From: Sphingomonas phyllosphaerae FA2
GTDB taxonomy: Bacteria > Pseudomonadota > Alphaproteobacteria > Sphingomonadales > Sphingomonadaceae
DNA length: 64,000 nucleotides
NCBI RefSeq assembly: GCF_000427645.1
Contig: NZ_KE386571.1
Coordinates: forward strand, 2,351,454 to 2,415,453
Reading direction: 5' to 3'
This document shows positions 50,396 to 59,317 of the stretch, in pieces (position 1 is the stretch's first letter; each line of letters starts with the position of its first letter). The notes beneath the pieces are model-generated. The model ran no database searches. It worked only from the letters and a program-made list of their open reading frames with translations, and had not been told where the DNA came from. Both the position numbers and the translations under genes were made by a program.

Positions 50396-51577
50396 TCAAC
50401 GCCCCGCGCCGCGAAACGACGCCAGCCGCAGCACGAGGAACCCGGCCATCGCCGACAGCAACGATCCCGCCAGCACCCCGATCTTCACCGCATCGACCTG
50501 CGCCGGGTCGGCGAAGGCGAGCCCGCCGATGAACAGGCTCATCGTGAAACCGATCCCGCACAGCAGCGCCGCGCCATAGATCTGCACCCATGACGCGTGG
50601 CGCGGCCGCTGCGCCCAGCCGAACCGCACCGCGGCAACCACCGCGCCGAACACCCCCACCTGCTTGCCGATCGCCAGCCCGGCGGCGACGCCCAGCGGCA
50701 GCGGCTGCAGCAGCGTGGCCACCCCGACGCCCGCCAGCGCGACACCGGCGTTGGCGAAGCCGAAGATCGGCACGACCAGAAACGCCACCCACGGCTGCAA
50801 CGCATGTTCCAGCCGATGCAGCGGCGACCCCGCATCGTCGGGCGCGCCGGGCGAGCGACGGATCGGGATCATGAACGCCGCCAGCACCCCGGCGATCGTC
50901 GCATGGACCCCCGACATCCACACCGCGCCCCACAATGCCGCCGACAGCAGCAGATACGGCCACAACCGCGTCACCCCAACACGCCCGAGCGCGGCCATCG
51001 CCGCCATGATCGCCGCCGCCGCCAGCAGCGCGACGCCACCGATCGATGCGGTATAGGCGAGCGCGATCACCACCACCGCGCCCATGTCGTCGACAATCGC
51101 AACGGTGGTCAGGAACAGCTTAAGCGACGCCGGAACGCGCGGCCCGAGCAGCGCCATGACGCCGATGGCGAACGCGATGTCGGTGGCCGAGGGGATCGCC
51201 CAGCCGCGCGCCAGCCCCGGCGTCCCCGCGACCACGAACAGATAGATCAGCGCCGGCACCGCCATGCCGCTGACCGCCGCGATCGTGGGCAGCGCGCGAT
51301 CGGACCAGCTCGACAGATGCCCGTCGACCAGCTCCCGCTTGATCTCCAGCCCGACCAACAGAAAGAACAGCGCCATTAGCGCATCGTCAATCCAGTGCAG
51401 CACCGACAGCGGCCCGACATGCCGCTGAAGAAGCGCGAAATACGCCGGGGCCAGCGGGCTGTTCGCGACGAGCATCGCCGCCGCCGCCGATAGCATCAGC
51501 ACGATCCCGCCCGCCGCCTCGCTTTTCAGGAACATCCTGAGCGCAGAGCGTGGGCGCACGATGAGAGATAACGTCAT
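50396..51577 (-). CDS. nhaA: Na+/H+ antiporter NhaA
   Basis: Inner-membrane antiporter of 393 residues and about 12 helices that expels Na+ or Li+ and controls pH. The adjacent aspartates of the transport site are in TTVAIVDDMGAVVVIALAYT, and AIPSATDIAFAIGVMALLG and GLEIKRELVDGHLS are signature segments. Start ATG 51577 has GGAAGGA about 6 bases upstream; the frame is open much further but unrelated in sequence. The leader has an elaborate fold (see 51592). Confidence 0.96.
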   Translation of the reverse strand: MTLSLIVRPRSALRMFLKSEAAGGIVLMLSAAAAMLVANSPLAPAYFALLQRHVGPLSVLHWIDDALMALFFLLVGLEIKRELVDGHLSSWSDRALPTIAAVSGMAVPALIYLFVVAGTPGLARGWAIPSATDIAFAIGVMALLGPRVPASLKLFLTTVAIVDDMGAVVVIALAYTASIGGVALLAAAAIMAAMAALGRVGVTRLWPYLLLSAALWGAVWMSGVHATIAGVLAAFMIPIRRSPGAPDDAGSPLHRLEHALQPWVAFLVVPIFGFANAGVALAGVGVATLLQPLPLGVAAGLAIGKQVGVFGAVVAAVRFGWAQRPRHASWVQIYGAALLCGIGFTMSLFIGGLAFADPAQVDAVKIGVLAGSLLSAMAGFLVLRLASFRGAGR

Positions 51578-51591
51578 TGGGGTCCTTCCAA

Positions 51592-51656
51592 GCGGAGCAT
51601 TGCCGGCGGCCCGACCGGCATCGTCACCTGCTCGCCTCCTTCGGCGGACACCCGCC
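51592..51656 (-). promoter_or_regulatory. Structured 5' leader of nhaA, candidate riboswitch
   Basis: In the transcript direction: hairpin GGCGG-GUGU-CCGCC, the stretch GAAGGAG, then a stem GCGAGCA pairing with UGCUC(C)GC around the inner hairpin UGCCGG-loop-CCGGCA, followed by the ribosome-binding site. Some bacterial nhaA genes are controlled by the nhaA-I and nhaA-II RNA motifs, described as Li+ riboswitches. I cannot verify a match to those consensus sequences. Confidence 0.4.
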
Positions 51657-51725
51657 ACGACTATCGCACTGCACCGTGCGAACGACAACCACCCGAACGC
51701 GCCTCCGCTTTGTAACAAATCATGT

Positions 51726-51744
51726 AAATGATAGTGACTCGCAT
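51726..51744 (+). promoter_or_regulatory. Candidate Fur-like operator before siderophore receptor
   Basis: AAATGATAGTGACTCGCAT resembles the AATGATAATGATT pattern of Fur boxes and shares AGTGACTCGCA-type words with the site before the receptor at 8437. It lies about 45 bases upstream of the receptor start, in the divergent gap with nhaA. Confidence 0.45.
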
Positions 51745-51788
51745 ATGCGATGACGTTAGACGCCGGGCTGAAAGTTGGGGAAACGCAC

Positions 51789-54047
51789 ATGAAGTTCTGG
51801 TTCGTCCTTCTATCCGGAAGCGCGCTCGGCCTCCTTCCCGCCGCCGCCCACGCCACCGCTCCGGACGGCATAGACGCCGCGGCAGAGGCGCAGCGCGACG
51901 GCGACGTGGTGGTCGTCGGCAAAAGTTATGGTCGCGAGGTCGGCAAGACGGTCACGCCGCTGAAGGATACGCCCAACACCATCACGATCATCGAGCACGA
52001 CCAGATCGAGGCGCAGAACCTCTTCACGCTTGAGGATGCGATGACGGCCACGAACGGCATCACCGTCACCGGCATCGGCAGCGAGGATCCCTCATTCAAT
52101 TCGCGCGGGTTCGTCATCAACAACTATCTCGTCGATGGCGTGCCGACGCGGTCGTTCGGCTTTCCCGGCGTGGTGCCGGACCTGTTCTTCTATGACCGGC
52201 TGGAGGTGCTGCGCGGCCCCGCCGGGCTGTTCACCGGCGCGGGCAATCCGGCGGGGAGCATCAACCTGATCCGCAAGCGCCCGCTGGACACGACCCGGGT
52301 GCAGGCATCGGCCGGCTATGGCAGCTACGACAATGTCCGGCTTGAGCTGGACGCCTCGACCCGGCTCGGCAGCGCGATCGGCGTGCGTGCGGGGGCGATG
52401 GCGCAGGATCAGGACCAGTTCTTCGATACCGCCCATCGACGACGCTGGGGCGCGTTCGCGGTCGGCGACGTCGCGATCGGCACGCGCACCACGCTGACCG
52501 GCGGCATCTATTACGATCGTTTCCAGCCTGCGGTGCAGACCGGGCTGCCCGGCTATGTCGGCGGCGCGGACGGCAGCGACGGGCGGCTGCTCGACGTGCG
52601 CCGCTCGACCTATCTCGGCGCGGACTGGAACCGCTTCAATTCGGAAAGCTGGACCGGGTTCGTCGAGCTGGCGCACCGGATCAGCGATCGCTGGACGCTG
52701 CGCGCGACGGGCATGATCGCCAACGTCGATCGCGTCGACAAATACAGCTATATCGGCAATGCCCCGGTCACCCTGGAGAATGGCGGCACCACCAATCATA
52801 TCGCCTTCCTCGGCGACAACCGGCAGCGCACCCGCTCGTTCGACATCAACGGCGCGGGCAGCTTCCCGGCCTTCGGGCGCGAGCAGACGCTGATCCTCGG
52901 CATGGATTATCAGGCGCTCGACTATACGTCGTACAATGCGCGGCTGAGCAACTACGCGAGGATCAACGTATTCGATCCGGTGTATCCGGCCGAGCCGCCG
53001 ATGGACCCGCGCGTCAACCTGCCGCTCTATCCGGTGCAGGGCACCAGCGGGCCGTGCACGGTCGCGTCGGCGACCTGCATCGCGCAGGTGCCGGCGGCGA
53101 CGCGCACCTATATCGAGCAATATGGCCTGTACGGTCAGCTGCGGCTGTCGCCGGTCGATCGCCTGACATTGGTCGGCGGCGGGCGTGCGACATGGTGGTC
53201 GACCGATCTCGACACGCTCGCTCCGCTGACCGGGGCAGTCACCGCGCGATCGCAATACGGGTATGACGGACGCTTCACCCCTTATGGTGCGGTTTTGTTC
53301 GACGTCACGCCGACGCTCAACGTCTATGTCAGCTATGCCGACAGCTTCACCCCACAGGCCCCGCCCGCAGGCCGGGCGCGCGCCGACGGTCGCCCGATCG
53401 AGCCATTGATCGGCAGCCAATATGAGGCCGGCACCAAGCTGTCGTTGATGAACCAGCGGCTGCTGCTGTCGCTCGCCGCGTATCAGATCACGCAGGACAA
53501 CCGGCTGGTCAACCCGCCCGAGGCGCCGGATCTCGTGCTGCAGGCCGGTCGCGTTCGCGCGCGCGGGATCGAGGCGGAGGCGACCGGGCAGATCGTGCCG
53601 GGGTGGCGAGTCAACGGCGGCTATACCTACACCCACACCGAATATCTGGAGGATACCGAGCCGCAGTTCGACGGGATCGCGCTGATGCCAATCATCCCGA
53701 AGCACATGGCGAAGTTCTTCACCAATTACGCCCCGACCGGTGGCATACTGGCGGGAGCGAGCGTCGGCGGCGGGCTGACGTGGTTTTCGTCCACCTATGG
53801 CGGCACCCCGGCGCTCTACGCGGCGAATGGCGCGCTTCGTTCGCGGTCGACGATCGTGCGGCAGGATGCCTATGCGGTGGTCGACCTGCGGGCGGGCTAT
53901 CGGCTCAACGAGCAACTGTCGCTTTCGGTCAACGTCAGCAACCTGTTCGACAAGAGCTATTACGCGCGCCTCTCCAGCACCGGGCGCGGCAATTTCTACG
54001 GCGTGCCACGCACGGTGTTCGGGACGCTCCGCTACACGTTTCAGTGA
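51789..54047 (+). CDS. TonB-dependent siderophore receptor (FhuE/FpvA-like)
   Basis: Outer-membrane receptor of 752 residues. The signal peptide spans residues 1-22 (VLLSGSALGLLPAAAHA). The plug domain has TPLKDTPNTITIIEHDQIEAQN, FNSRGFVINNYLVDGVPTRS, YDRLEVLRGPAGLFTGAGNPAGSINLIRKRP, then the barrel with YADSFTPQAPP, GSQYEAGTKLSLMN, IEAEATGQIVPGWRVNGGYTYTH, and the terminal strand VFGTLRYTFQ. The plug motifs are of the hydroxamate/ferrichrome-coprogen receptor type. It starts at ATG 51789 behind GGGGAAA. It is divergent from nhaA. Confidence 0.93.
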   Translation: MKFWFVLLSGSALGLLPAAAHATAPDGIDAAAEAQRDGDVVVVGKSYGREVGKTVTPLKDTPNTITIIEHDQIEAQNLFTLEDAMTATNGITVTGIGSEDPSFNSRGFVINNYLVDGVPTRSFGFPGVVPDLFFYDRLEVLRGPAGLFTGAGNPAGSINLIRKRPLDTTRVQASAGYGSYDNVRLELDASTRLGSAIGVRAGAMAQDQDQFFDTAHRRRWGAFAVGDVAIGTRTTLTGGIYYDRFQPAVQTGLPGYVGGADGSDGRLLDVRRSTYLGADWNRFNSESWTGFVELAHRISDRWTLRATGMIANVDRVDKYSYIGNAPVTLENGGTTNHIAFLGDNRQRTRSFDINGAGSFPAFGREQTLILGMDYQALDYTSYNARLSNYARINVFDPVYPAEPPMDPRVNLPLYPVQGTSGPCTVASATCIAQVPAATRTYIEQYGLYGQLRLSPVDRLTLVGGGRATWWSTDLDTLAPLTGAVTARSQYGYDGRFTPYGAVLFDVTPTLNVYVSYADSFTPQAPPAGRARADGRPIEPLIGSQYEAGTKLSLMNQRLLLSLAAYQITQDNRLVNPPEAPDLVLQAGRVRARGIEAEATGQIVPGWRVNGGYTYTHTEYLEDTEPQFDGIALMPIIPKHMAKFFTNYAPTGGILAGASVGGGLTWFSSTYGGTPALYAANGALRSRSTIVRQDAYAVVDLRAGYRLNEQLSLSVNVSNLFDKSYYARLSSTGRGNFYGVPRTVFGTLRYTFQ

Positions 54048-54055
54048 CGATAAAG

Positions 54056-54085
54056 GTCGTCGCCCGGAGCAAGCCCCGGGCGACG
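54056..54085 (+). terminator. Hairpin after the siderophore receptor
   Basis: CGTCGCCCGG-AGCAAGC-CCCGGGCGACG: a 9-10 bp stem starting about 10 bases after the stop, with no T-run. It resembles a single family B unit, so it may be a repeat acting as a transcript end. Confidence 0.6.
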
Positions 54086-54332
54086 TGTCACGACGGGAAT
54101 GGATTACAGAGCGTGGCGATCGGTGCGGATGCCGTCACCGGTCGATCCGGGGAGCGGTTCGGCGATCCGGCACCTCGCCTCTCGAGCGTCCCAGCAGACG
54201 GCCGAGCGCCTGCTCGTCTGCTCCCGGCGACCCAACCTGAAGTCAAGCGCCAAGGCCACCGCACGGCAACAGACCGGATACCATGTCGATGACGCCCTCG
54301 CCAACCGCATGGCGCTTGGACCTTGGTGGCTC
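54086..54332. other. Gene-free flank left of the insertion sequence
   Basis: About 250 bases with short open frames only. One forward frame reads TARQQTGYHVDDALANRMALG before running into the insertion sequence, which could be the scrap of an interrupted gene, but nothing matches it on the other side of the element. I see no recognisable feature. Confidence 0.4.
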
Positions 54333-54398
54333 AGTGACGTGACCCCCGTTTCTTCATCCAGTTGGAGCTAGAGACCGGCCCTTGAAGGGACGGACGGA

Positions 54399-54665
54399 AT
54401 GAAGCGGAAGCAGTTTTTGGAAGAGCAGATCATCGGCATCCTGAAGGAGGCCGAGGCGGGTGCAGTGGTGACGGAGCTTTGCCGCAAGCACGGTATGTCG
54501 AGCGCGACGTACTATGCCTGGAAGGCGAAGTTCGGCGGCCTGGAGGTATCCGACGCGAAGCGTCTGCGGTCGCTCGAGGAGGAGAATGCTCGACTGAAGC
54601 GGCTGCTCGCGGACACGATGCTGGACAATGCGGGGTTGAAAGACCTGCTGTCAAAAAAGTGGTGA
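54399..54665 (+). CDS. IS3-family transposase OrfA
   Basis: 88 residues. [20 protein letters not shown] and [25 protein letters not shown] form the helix-turn-helix that binds the element ends; [21 protein letters not shown] is the leucine-zipper-like coil used to multimerise. The terminal LSKKW sits on AAAAAAG at 54653-54659, where ribosomes can slip -1 to make the OrfAB fusion transposase. Confidence 0.93.
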   Translation: MKRKQFLEEQIIGILKEAEAGAVVTELCRKHGMSSATYYAWKAKFGGLEVSDAKRLRSLEEENARLKRLLADTMLDNAGLKDLLSKKW

Positions 54666-55564
54666 CGCCCGCCGCGAAGCGGCAAGCGGTCGCCCATCTC
54701 CAGGCGACGCTGGGGATGAGCGAGCGGCGGGCGTGCATGGTCATCGGAGCGAACCGCACGAGCATGCGGTATCGCTCGTGCCGGGCGGATGATGGCGACC
54801 TGCGGTCGCGTTTGCGTGAGCTGGCGCAGCAGCGCCGGCGGTTCGGCTATCGTCGGCTGCACATCCTGCTTCGCCGGGATGGCATCACGATCAACCGCAA
54901 GAAGACCCAGCGGCTCTATCGCGAGGAAGGGCTGACGGTCAGGCGTCGGAAGGGGCGAAGGCGAGCGGTTGGCGCACGGGCGCCCGCGCCGGTGCTGGCG
55001 CTCCCCAATCAGCGCTGGAGCCTGGACTTCGTGCACGACCAGCTCGTCACCGGCCGGCGCTTCCGCGTGCTCAACATCGTCGACGACGTGACGCGCGAAT
55101 GCCTCCGGGCGGTGGCCGATACGTCGATCTCAGGCCGGCGGGTCGTGCGCGAGTTGACCGCTCTGATCGCCGAGCGTGGCAAACCGACGATGATCGTCAG
55201 CGACAACGGGACCGAGCTGACGTCGAACGCGGTGCTCGCCTGGTCCGGTGAGGTTGGCGTCGAGTGGCATTACATCGCGCCGGGCAAGCCGACGCAGAAC
55301 GGGTTCGTCGAGAGCTTCAATGGTCGCATGCGCGACGAACTGCTCAACGAGACGCTGTTCTTCACCATCGGTCAGGCCCGCTCGATCCTGGCGCGCTGGG
55401 TCGACGACTACAACACCGAGCGGCTGCACTCGTCGCTCGGCTACGCTACCCCGGCTGCGTTCGCTGCCGGGCTCGAACAGCAACGGACGGGGTTAACCCC
55501 GTCCGTTGCTTCACCTGCGCTCATGCGCAACAACACCGGTCGGTCTCTGGTTGCCGCTGGATGA
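54662..55564 (+). CDS. IS3-family transposase OrfB (DDE integrase)
   Basis: Catalytic part, about 300 residues, in the -1 frame relative to OrfA. HTH_21-type [25 protein letters not shown] is followed by the rve core: first Asp in [10 protein letters not shown], second in [11 protein letters not shown], Glu in [17 protein letters not shown], then the typical [20 protein letters not shown] at 54662 overlaps the OrfA stop and could allow independent initiation, but most product is probably made by frameshifting. The gene is intact. Confidence 0.93.
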   Translation: MTPAAKRQAVAHLQATLGMSERRACMVIGANRTSMRYRSCRADDGDLRSRLRELAQQRRRFGYRRLHILLRRDGITINRKKTQRLYREEGLTVRRRKGRRRAVGARAPAPVLALPNQRWSLDFVHDQLVTGRRFRVLNIVDDVTRECLRAVADTSISGRRVVRELTALIAERGKPTMIVSDNGTELTSNAVLAWSGEVGVEWHYIAPGKPTQNGFVESFNGRMRDELLNETLFFTIGQARSILARWVDDYNTERLHSSLGYATPAAFAAGLEQQRTGLTPSVASPALMRNNTGRSLVAAG

Positions 55565-55590
55565 AAGACTGGGGTCACGTCACTTCCATC

Positions 55591-55938
55591 ATGCAAATTG
55601 CCAACCTGCCGGTGAAGATCAGGGAGCCCGGGCGTCAGCGCCGGCGTACGGTCTCGTTGTTCGAGATGATGGTCTTGCGACTTGCCACGGGCCAGACCAG
55701 CCGGCGCCGGTCAGTGCTGCCGTTCATCAAGCTGGTAATTAGCGCCGCCCGCACGCGGGCAGCTCCTGCTCATCCTGTACCGACCGAACCGTTCAAGCCT
55801 GTCGACCCGGAGCTTCTTGCCACGCGCGACCATCTTAATACCGCGCTACAGCATGGTTCGGTCCGCGAGGTTGACGATGCTATCGCTCGACATCTGATGT
55901 CGGTTCATAAAGTCGCACACCGTCAATCAGCTTGGTAG
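55591..55938 (+). CDS. Uncertain short gene next to the insertion sequence
   Basis: 115 residues from ATG 55591: MQIANLPVKIREPGRQRRR, then LFEMMVLRLATGQTSRRRS, PEHLNTALQH-like DHLNTALQHGSVREVDDAI and RHLMSVHKVAHRQSAW. The last part vaguely resembles the C-terminal FCD helices of GntR-family regulators, so it may be the tail of a regulator broken by the element. The frame continues upstream into the insertion sequence. I do not assign a function. Confidence 0.35.
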   Translation: MQIANLPVKIREPGRQRRRTVSLFEMMVLRLATGQTSRRRSVLPFIKLVISAARTRAAPAHPVPTEPFKPVDPELLATRDHLNTALQHGSVREVDDAIARHLMSVHKVAHRQSAW

Positions 55939-56445
55939 GCTCGCAGCATCAAAACTGGCCATTTTTGGTAGTTTTCTGCGGGTTTCGAGACTTAAAAAAG
56001 CTTCAAATTGAGTTGGGCGTCTGCAGGCCTGCAGACGCCCTTTTCGCACCTGTAAACGTCGTGCACTTAAGCGAAATTCGCCTGCCGATTGACCTGCCAA
56101 GGTTTTTGGCAACCACGCGCGCTCATCGATTAAAGCGCTGTTATTCCACCACTCTTTCACTTCAATCGAGAAAGAATGGCCCTGTTAGTGGCGTGTGTTT
56201 GCATAATCTGGTGGCGTGTGGGCGTCATGCCGAGACAAAGCACGCCAGACGCCGGTGGCAAAGCCTTCCTTTCAGGCGCTTGCGAGAACCCGTACTGCCC
56301 CGCTCATCCTCAGAGAATGCGCGGCTAGGTTGGCAGATTTCTGGATGAGCCAGATTCTCCGAGATACGGCTAGCTACGCCATGCGGCGCGGAAAGGCGTC
56401 CTTCTCACGGCATCCCGGTCGAAAACTCAGATATTTAAGACTGAG
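55939..56445. other. AT-richer gene-poor strip between insertion sequence and tRNA-Ser
   Basis: About 500 bases noticeably poorer in GC than all neighbours, including runs such as AAAACTGGCCATTTTTGG and TTAAAAAAGCTTCAAATTGA. Short open frames exist on both strands, but none has a recognisable domain. It holds one strong hairpin (56015-56044). It abuts the 3' end of tRNA-Ser and may be decayed foreign DNA. Confidence 0.6.
56015..56044 (+). terminator. Strong palindromic terminator
   Basis: Perfect 26-base palindrome (GGGCGTCTGCAGG joined to CCTGCAGACGCCC) followed by TTTT. In RNA it forms a 10-bp stem with a 6-base loop. Its upstream A-rich side could make it work in both directions. No clear gene on either side explains it. 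Confidence 0.75.
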
Positions 56446-56536
56446 TGGCGGAGCGGGAGGGATTCGAACCCTCGATACGCTTTTGACGTATACTCACTTT
56501 CCAGGCGAGCGCCTTCGACCACTCGGCCACCGCTCC
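56446..56536 (-). tRNA. tRNA-Ser (anticodon GGA)
   Basis: 91 bases on the reverse strand with the long variable arm of serine tRNAs. Acceptor stem GGAGCGG/CCGCTCC with discriminator G and encoded CCA, D-arm TGGCCGAGTGGTCGAAGGC, anticodon loop CTGGAAA giving GGA, T-arm GGTTCGAATCC. Its 3' end faces the gene-poor strip and the insertion sequence. Confidence 0.96.
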
Positions 56537-56626
56537 GCATGCTTGGAGCGGCGGCACTAATCGGAGTCGCCACATTGCGCAAGCGGGTCGATTGCCTCGC
56601 AGGTCGTGTTGCGTCACCTTACGGGC

Positions 56627-57478
56627 ATGTCGATGCTCGCCACACTGATGCTGCTCTCGCAGGCCCCCACCGCCGCGGTGCCCGCGCCCCACGAACCGAT
56701 CGAGAGCGATTGGCGCGCGATTCCCGATGACGAGCTGCTCGTGATGCGGCTCGCCGGCGATCGCACAGTCGTGATCCGGCTCGCGGCCAGCTACGCGCCA
56801 CTGCACGTCGCCAGCATCCGCAAACTGGCGCGCGCGCATTGGTGGGACGGATTGAGCGTGTACCGTGTGCAGGAGAATTGGGTCGCGCAATGGGGCGACG
56901 CCAGCGAGAAGAAACCGCTCGCGCCCGGTGTACCGACGCATGTACCGCCCGAGTTCGAGATCGCCCGCTTCGCGCCCGCGCAGACGCTGACGCGCGCCGA
57001 TCCGCATTCGGCAGTGGCGGGGATCACCGCGGACGGCTGGCCGGTCGCCAGCGATGGAAGCGGCCATGCGTGGCTGACGCATTGCTATGGCATGGTCAAC
57101 GTCGCACGTGACGCCGATCCGACCTCAGGATCCGGTGCGGAGATGTCGACACCGATCGGCCAGTCGGCGCGGCGGCTCGATCGCAACTATGCGCTGGTCG
57201 GGCGGATCATCGCGGGGATGCGATATCTCTCGTCCCTGCCGCGCAGCGATGCGCCGATGGGCTTCTATGCCGAGGCGGCGGAGCGCACGCCGATCGTCGA
57301 GATGCGGCTCGCCAGTGAGATACCGGCGGCGGCGCGCCCGCGTTTCCAATACCGCGCGGCGGACAATCCGCGGTTCGCCGCGATGATCCGCCGCCGCGAG
57401 AACCCGCCCGCGCCGACCATCGGTGGTGGCGGGATCGAGGTGTGCGAAGTGCCGCTGGAGGTTCGGCGGGTGCCGTAA
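56627..57478 (+). CDS. Cyclophilin-type peptidylprolyl isomerase
   Basis: 283 residues with an N-terminal hydrophobic signal (MSMLATLMLLSQAPTAAVPA), so probably periplasmic. The cyclophilin-like domain starts LLVMRLAGDRTVVIRLAASYAPLHVASIRKLAR and continues WWDGLSVYRVQENWVAQWGD, WLTHCYGMVNVARD and NYALVGRIIAGMRYLSSLPR. It is more divergent than housekeeping PpiA, with an insertion before the second half. ATG 56627 was chosen because the signal peptide starts there. Activity is inferred from family only. Confidence 0.85.
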   Translation: MSMLATLMLLSQAPTAAVPAPHEPIESDWRAIPDDELLVMRLAGDRTVVIRLAASYAPLHVASIRKLARAHWWDGLSVYRVQENWVAQWGDASEKKPLAPGVPTHVPPEFEIARFAPAQTLTRADPHSAVAGITADGWPVASDGSGHAWLTHCYGMVNVARDADPTSGSGAEMSTPIGQSARRLDRNYALVGRIIAGMRYLSSLPRSDAPMGFYAEAAERTPIVEMRLASEIPAAARPRFQYRAADNPRFAAMIRRRENPPAPTIGGGGIEVCEVPLEVRRVP

Positions 57479-57560
57479 GGTGACAAGGGTTTGAACCTCG
57501 CCCCGGATGCCGGGATGAGGAGGGACGGACGTCCTAGAAGGCAATCGATTCAAGCTGAAG

Positions 57561-57666
57561 TGTCACCCTGGCGAAAGCCGGGGCCCAGTTGGGTGGCGCT
57601 GACGATGGGCGTCGCGCCTCATATCGTTAGCCTTGCCAACTTGGCCGGCCTTCGCCGGAGTGACGG
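57561..57666. repeat. Degenerate family B paired palindrome
   Basis: TGTCACCCTGGCGAAAGCCG...GCCGGCCTTCGCCGGAGTGAC. The outer units are inverted, with several mismatches and an unrelated spacer. It lies between convergent genes within a 268-base gap that shows no other feature. Confidence 0.75.
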
Positions 57667-57746
57667 TGGGAGATGGTTCAAGCCGGGTGGATCACACCTC
57701 AACGGCGATAACTGTCCAACCCCGCATCATCGCCGGACCACAAGCC

Positions 57747-58352
57747 CTACCGCTGCGCCCCGACCCAGTCGGACACCTGCTGCGCGACCTGATTGGCCGC
57801 CTGGCTCAGCGCCGCACCCGCCTGATCCGCCTTGATCTCGGTGACGGGAACCCGCGCCTCGAAACGGCGCTTTTCGACCGTCGGCTTGCCCGCCGGCGTG
57901 TACGACGCGTCATACGTCACCACCGCCTGTCGCTGCACCGCATCGACCCCGAAGGTCCGCAGCTCGCCGCCCAGCATCGCGCTCGGCGCGTCGAACGACT
58001 GCGCCGGCGACAGCACCACCATCTGCGCACGCGCGGTCAGCGTGTCCGATAGCAGCCGCGCGAACAGCCGCGCAGGCGGCTCGGCCCATTGCGCGTCCTT
58101 GACGTAAGCGAGCGACGTGTCGGTCGCCTGCACCGGCAAGCGCGTTCCCGCGATCGACTGCGGCACCGCCGGCACCTCGATCACGATCGCGCGGCCGGTC
58201 GCGGAATTCTGCACCGTGCCAGCAGCAGGTTGAGCCTGCGGGGCGATTGTCAGCAGCGAGGGCGGCGGCGACGCACCAAAGCGGATGCAGCCGGCCAGCG
58301 GCACCAGCGCCGCGACGATCAGGAGCTTGTTCGCCAAAGCACGCACGGTCAC
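57747..58352 (-). CDS. ABC transport auxiliary lipoprotein (PqiC/MlaC-neighbour type)
   Basis: 201-residue predicted outer-membrane or periplasmic lipoprotein: lipobox LVPLAGC with the Cys at residue 22. The ABC_trans_aux-type domain has RAIVIEVPAVPQSIAGTRLPVQ, WAEPPARLFARLLSDTL and MLGGELRTFGVD. It starts at GTG 58352, overlapping the mlaD stop (GTGA). As last gene of the mla-type operon it probably forms part of the lipid bridge between membranes. Confidence 0.88.
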   Translation of the reverse strand: MTVRALANKLLIVAALVPLAGCIRFGASPPPSLLTIAPQAQPAAGTVQNSATGRAIVIEVPAVPQSIAGTRLPVQATDTSLAYVKDAQWAEPPARLFARLLSDTLTARAQMVVLSPAQSFDAPSAMLGGELRTFGVDAVQRQAVVTYDASYTPAGKPTVEKRRFEARVPVTEIKADQAGAALSQAANQVAQQVSDWVGAQR

Positions 58353-59314
58353 TTCCCCTTATAGTCCGGCAGCGCCGGCTGCCCCACCAGCGAGCTGGCG
58401 CCACCCTGCTCGACCCGCTCGCTGATCGACTTCAACGAAGAGGCGGTCACGCGCAGGTCGCGCACCAACTGGTTGACCTGCGGGATCGTCTGCTTGCTGA
58501 ACGTCGTCAGCCCAGGGCGCGCATCGCCGATCGCGGCATTGAGCGTGTCCGCACTCTGCTGCGCCGAGGTGATCGCTTTATTGAGATTGGCCATCGCCGG
58601 CTGGACGTCGTTCGCAAGCACGCCGTTGGTGGTCTGCGCCAGCGCGCCGATCTGTTCGGCGGCATTGCCTGCCTGCTGGATCGCGATGCGAGTCTGCGCC
58701 AGCGTCGAGGCGATCTCCGGCCCACGATCGGCGAGCGCATCGGTCAACCGGTTGGTATTGTCGAGGATACCCGCGATCGACGCCTGGTTGCGATCGCTCA
58801 GCATGCCGGTCAGCCGCTCGGTCAGCGTCGACAGCCGCTCCAGCAGCTGCGGCGCCGAATTGAGGATCGCGCCGATCCCGCCGGTCTTGGTCGGGATCAC
58901 CGGCACGCCTAGCGGGCAAACGCTCTTGGCGGCGTCACCTTCGGGGCAGGTGATCGGCTGCGCGCCCTTGGTCGCGCCGTCGAGGCTGACGGTGCTGGTG
59001 CCGGTGAAGCTGCCCTGGATCGTCGCGGTGGTGCCGCGCAGAATCGGCGTATCGTCGTTCACGCTGATCCGCACGCGCACATATTGCGGATCGGGCTTCC
59101 ACAGCGAAATGCTCTTCACCTGCCCCGACGGTACGCCCGAGAAGGTGACCGACGATCCCTTCGCCAGCCCGTCGACCGCCTGACGGAAGAAGATGTCGTA
59201 GTCGCGCTCTTCGGCGCCGCCGATCCGTGCGATCCACACCGTGAACACCGCCACCAGCGCCAGCAGGATCAGCACCACCGCGCCGACGAGGACATGGTTC
59301 GAACGCGTTTCCAT
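58349..59314 (-). CDS. mlaD: MCE/MlaD-family lipid-transport protein
   Basis: 321 residues. One N-terminal transmembrane helix (LVGAVVLILLALVAVFTVWIA, about residues 8-28), followed by an MCE domain (YDIFFRQAVDGLAKGSSVTFSGVPSGQVKSI) and a long C-terminal coiled-coil (LLERLSTLTERL ... NQLVRDLRVTASSLKSISERVEQG). This is longer than E. coli MlaD (183 residues) and resembles the alphaproteobacterial and plastid forms. It likely forms the periplasmic substrate ring of the transporter. Confidence 0.93.
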   Translation of the reverse strand: METRSNHVLVGAVVLILLALVAVFTVWIARIGGAEERDYDIFFRQAVDGLAKGSSVTFSGVPSGQVKSISLWKPDPQYVRVRISVNDDTPILRGTTATIQGSFTGTSTVSLDGATKGAQPITCPEGDAAKSVCPLGVPVIPTKTGGIGAILNSAPQLLERLSTLTERLTGMLSDRNQASIAGILDNTNRLTDALADRGPEIASTLAQTRIAIQQAGNAAEQIGALAQTTNGVLANDVQPAMANLNKAITSAQQSADTLNAAIGDARPGLTTFSKQTIPQVNQLVRDLRVTASSLKSISERVEQGGASSLVGQPALPDYKGK

Positions 59315-59317
59315 CTC

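Larger units (their letters stand above)
54333..55584 (+). mobile_element. IS3-family insertion sequence (IS407-like)
   Basis: 1252 bases with imperfect terminal inverted repeats: left AGTGACGTGACCCCCGTTTC and right (reverse complement) AGTGACGTGACCCCAGTCTT, continuing with CATCCAG and AGAGACCG words on both sides. It carries orfA and orfB in overlapping frames with an A6G slippery site. I could not find a clean direct target repeat outside the ends, so the exact boundary may be a few bases further in. Confidence 0.85.

Noticed and set aside
54099..54371. Short forward frame before the insertion sequence
   Set aside because: It runs into the insertion-sequence end, has atypical composition and no recognisable domain; kept only as a gene-free flank note.
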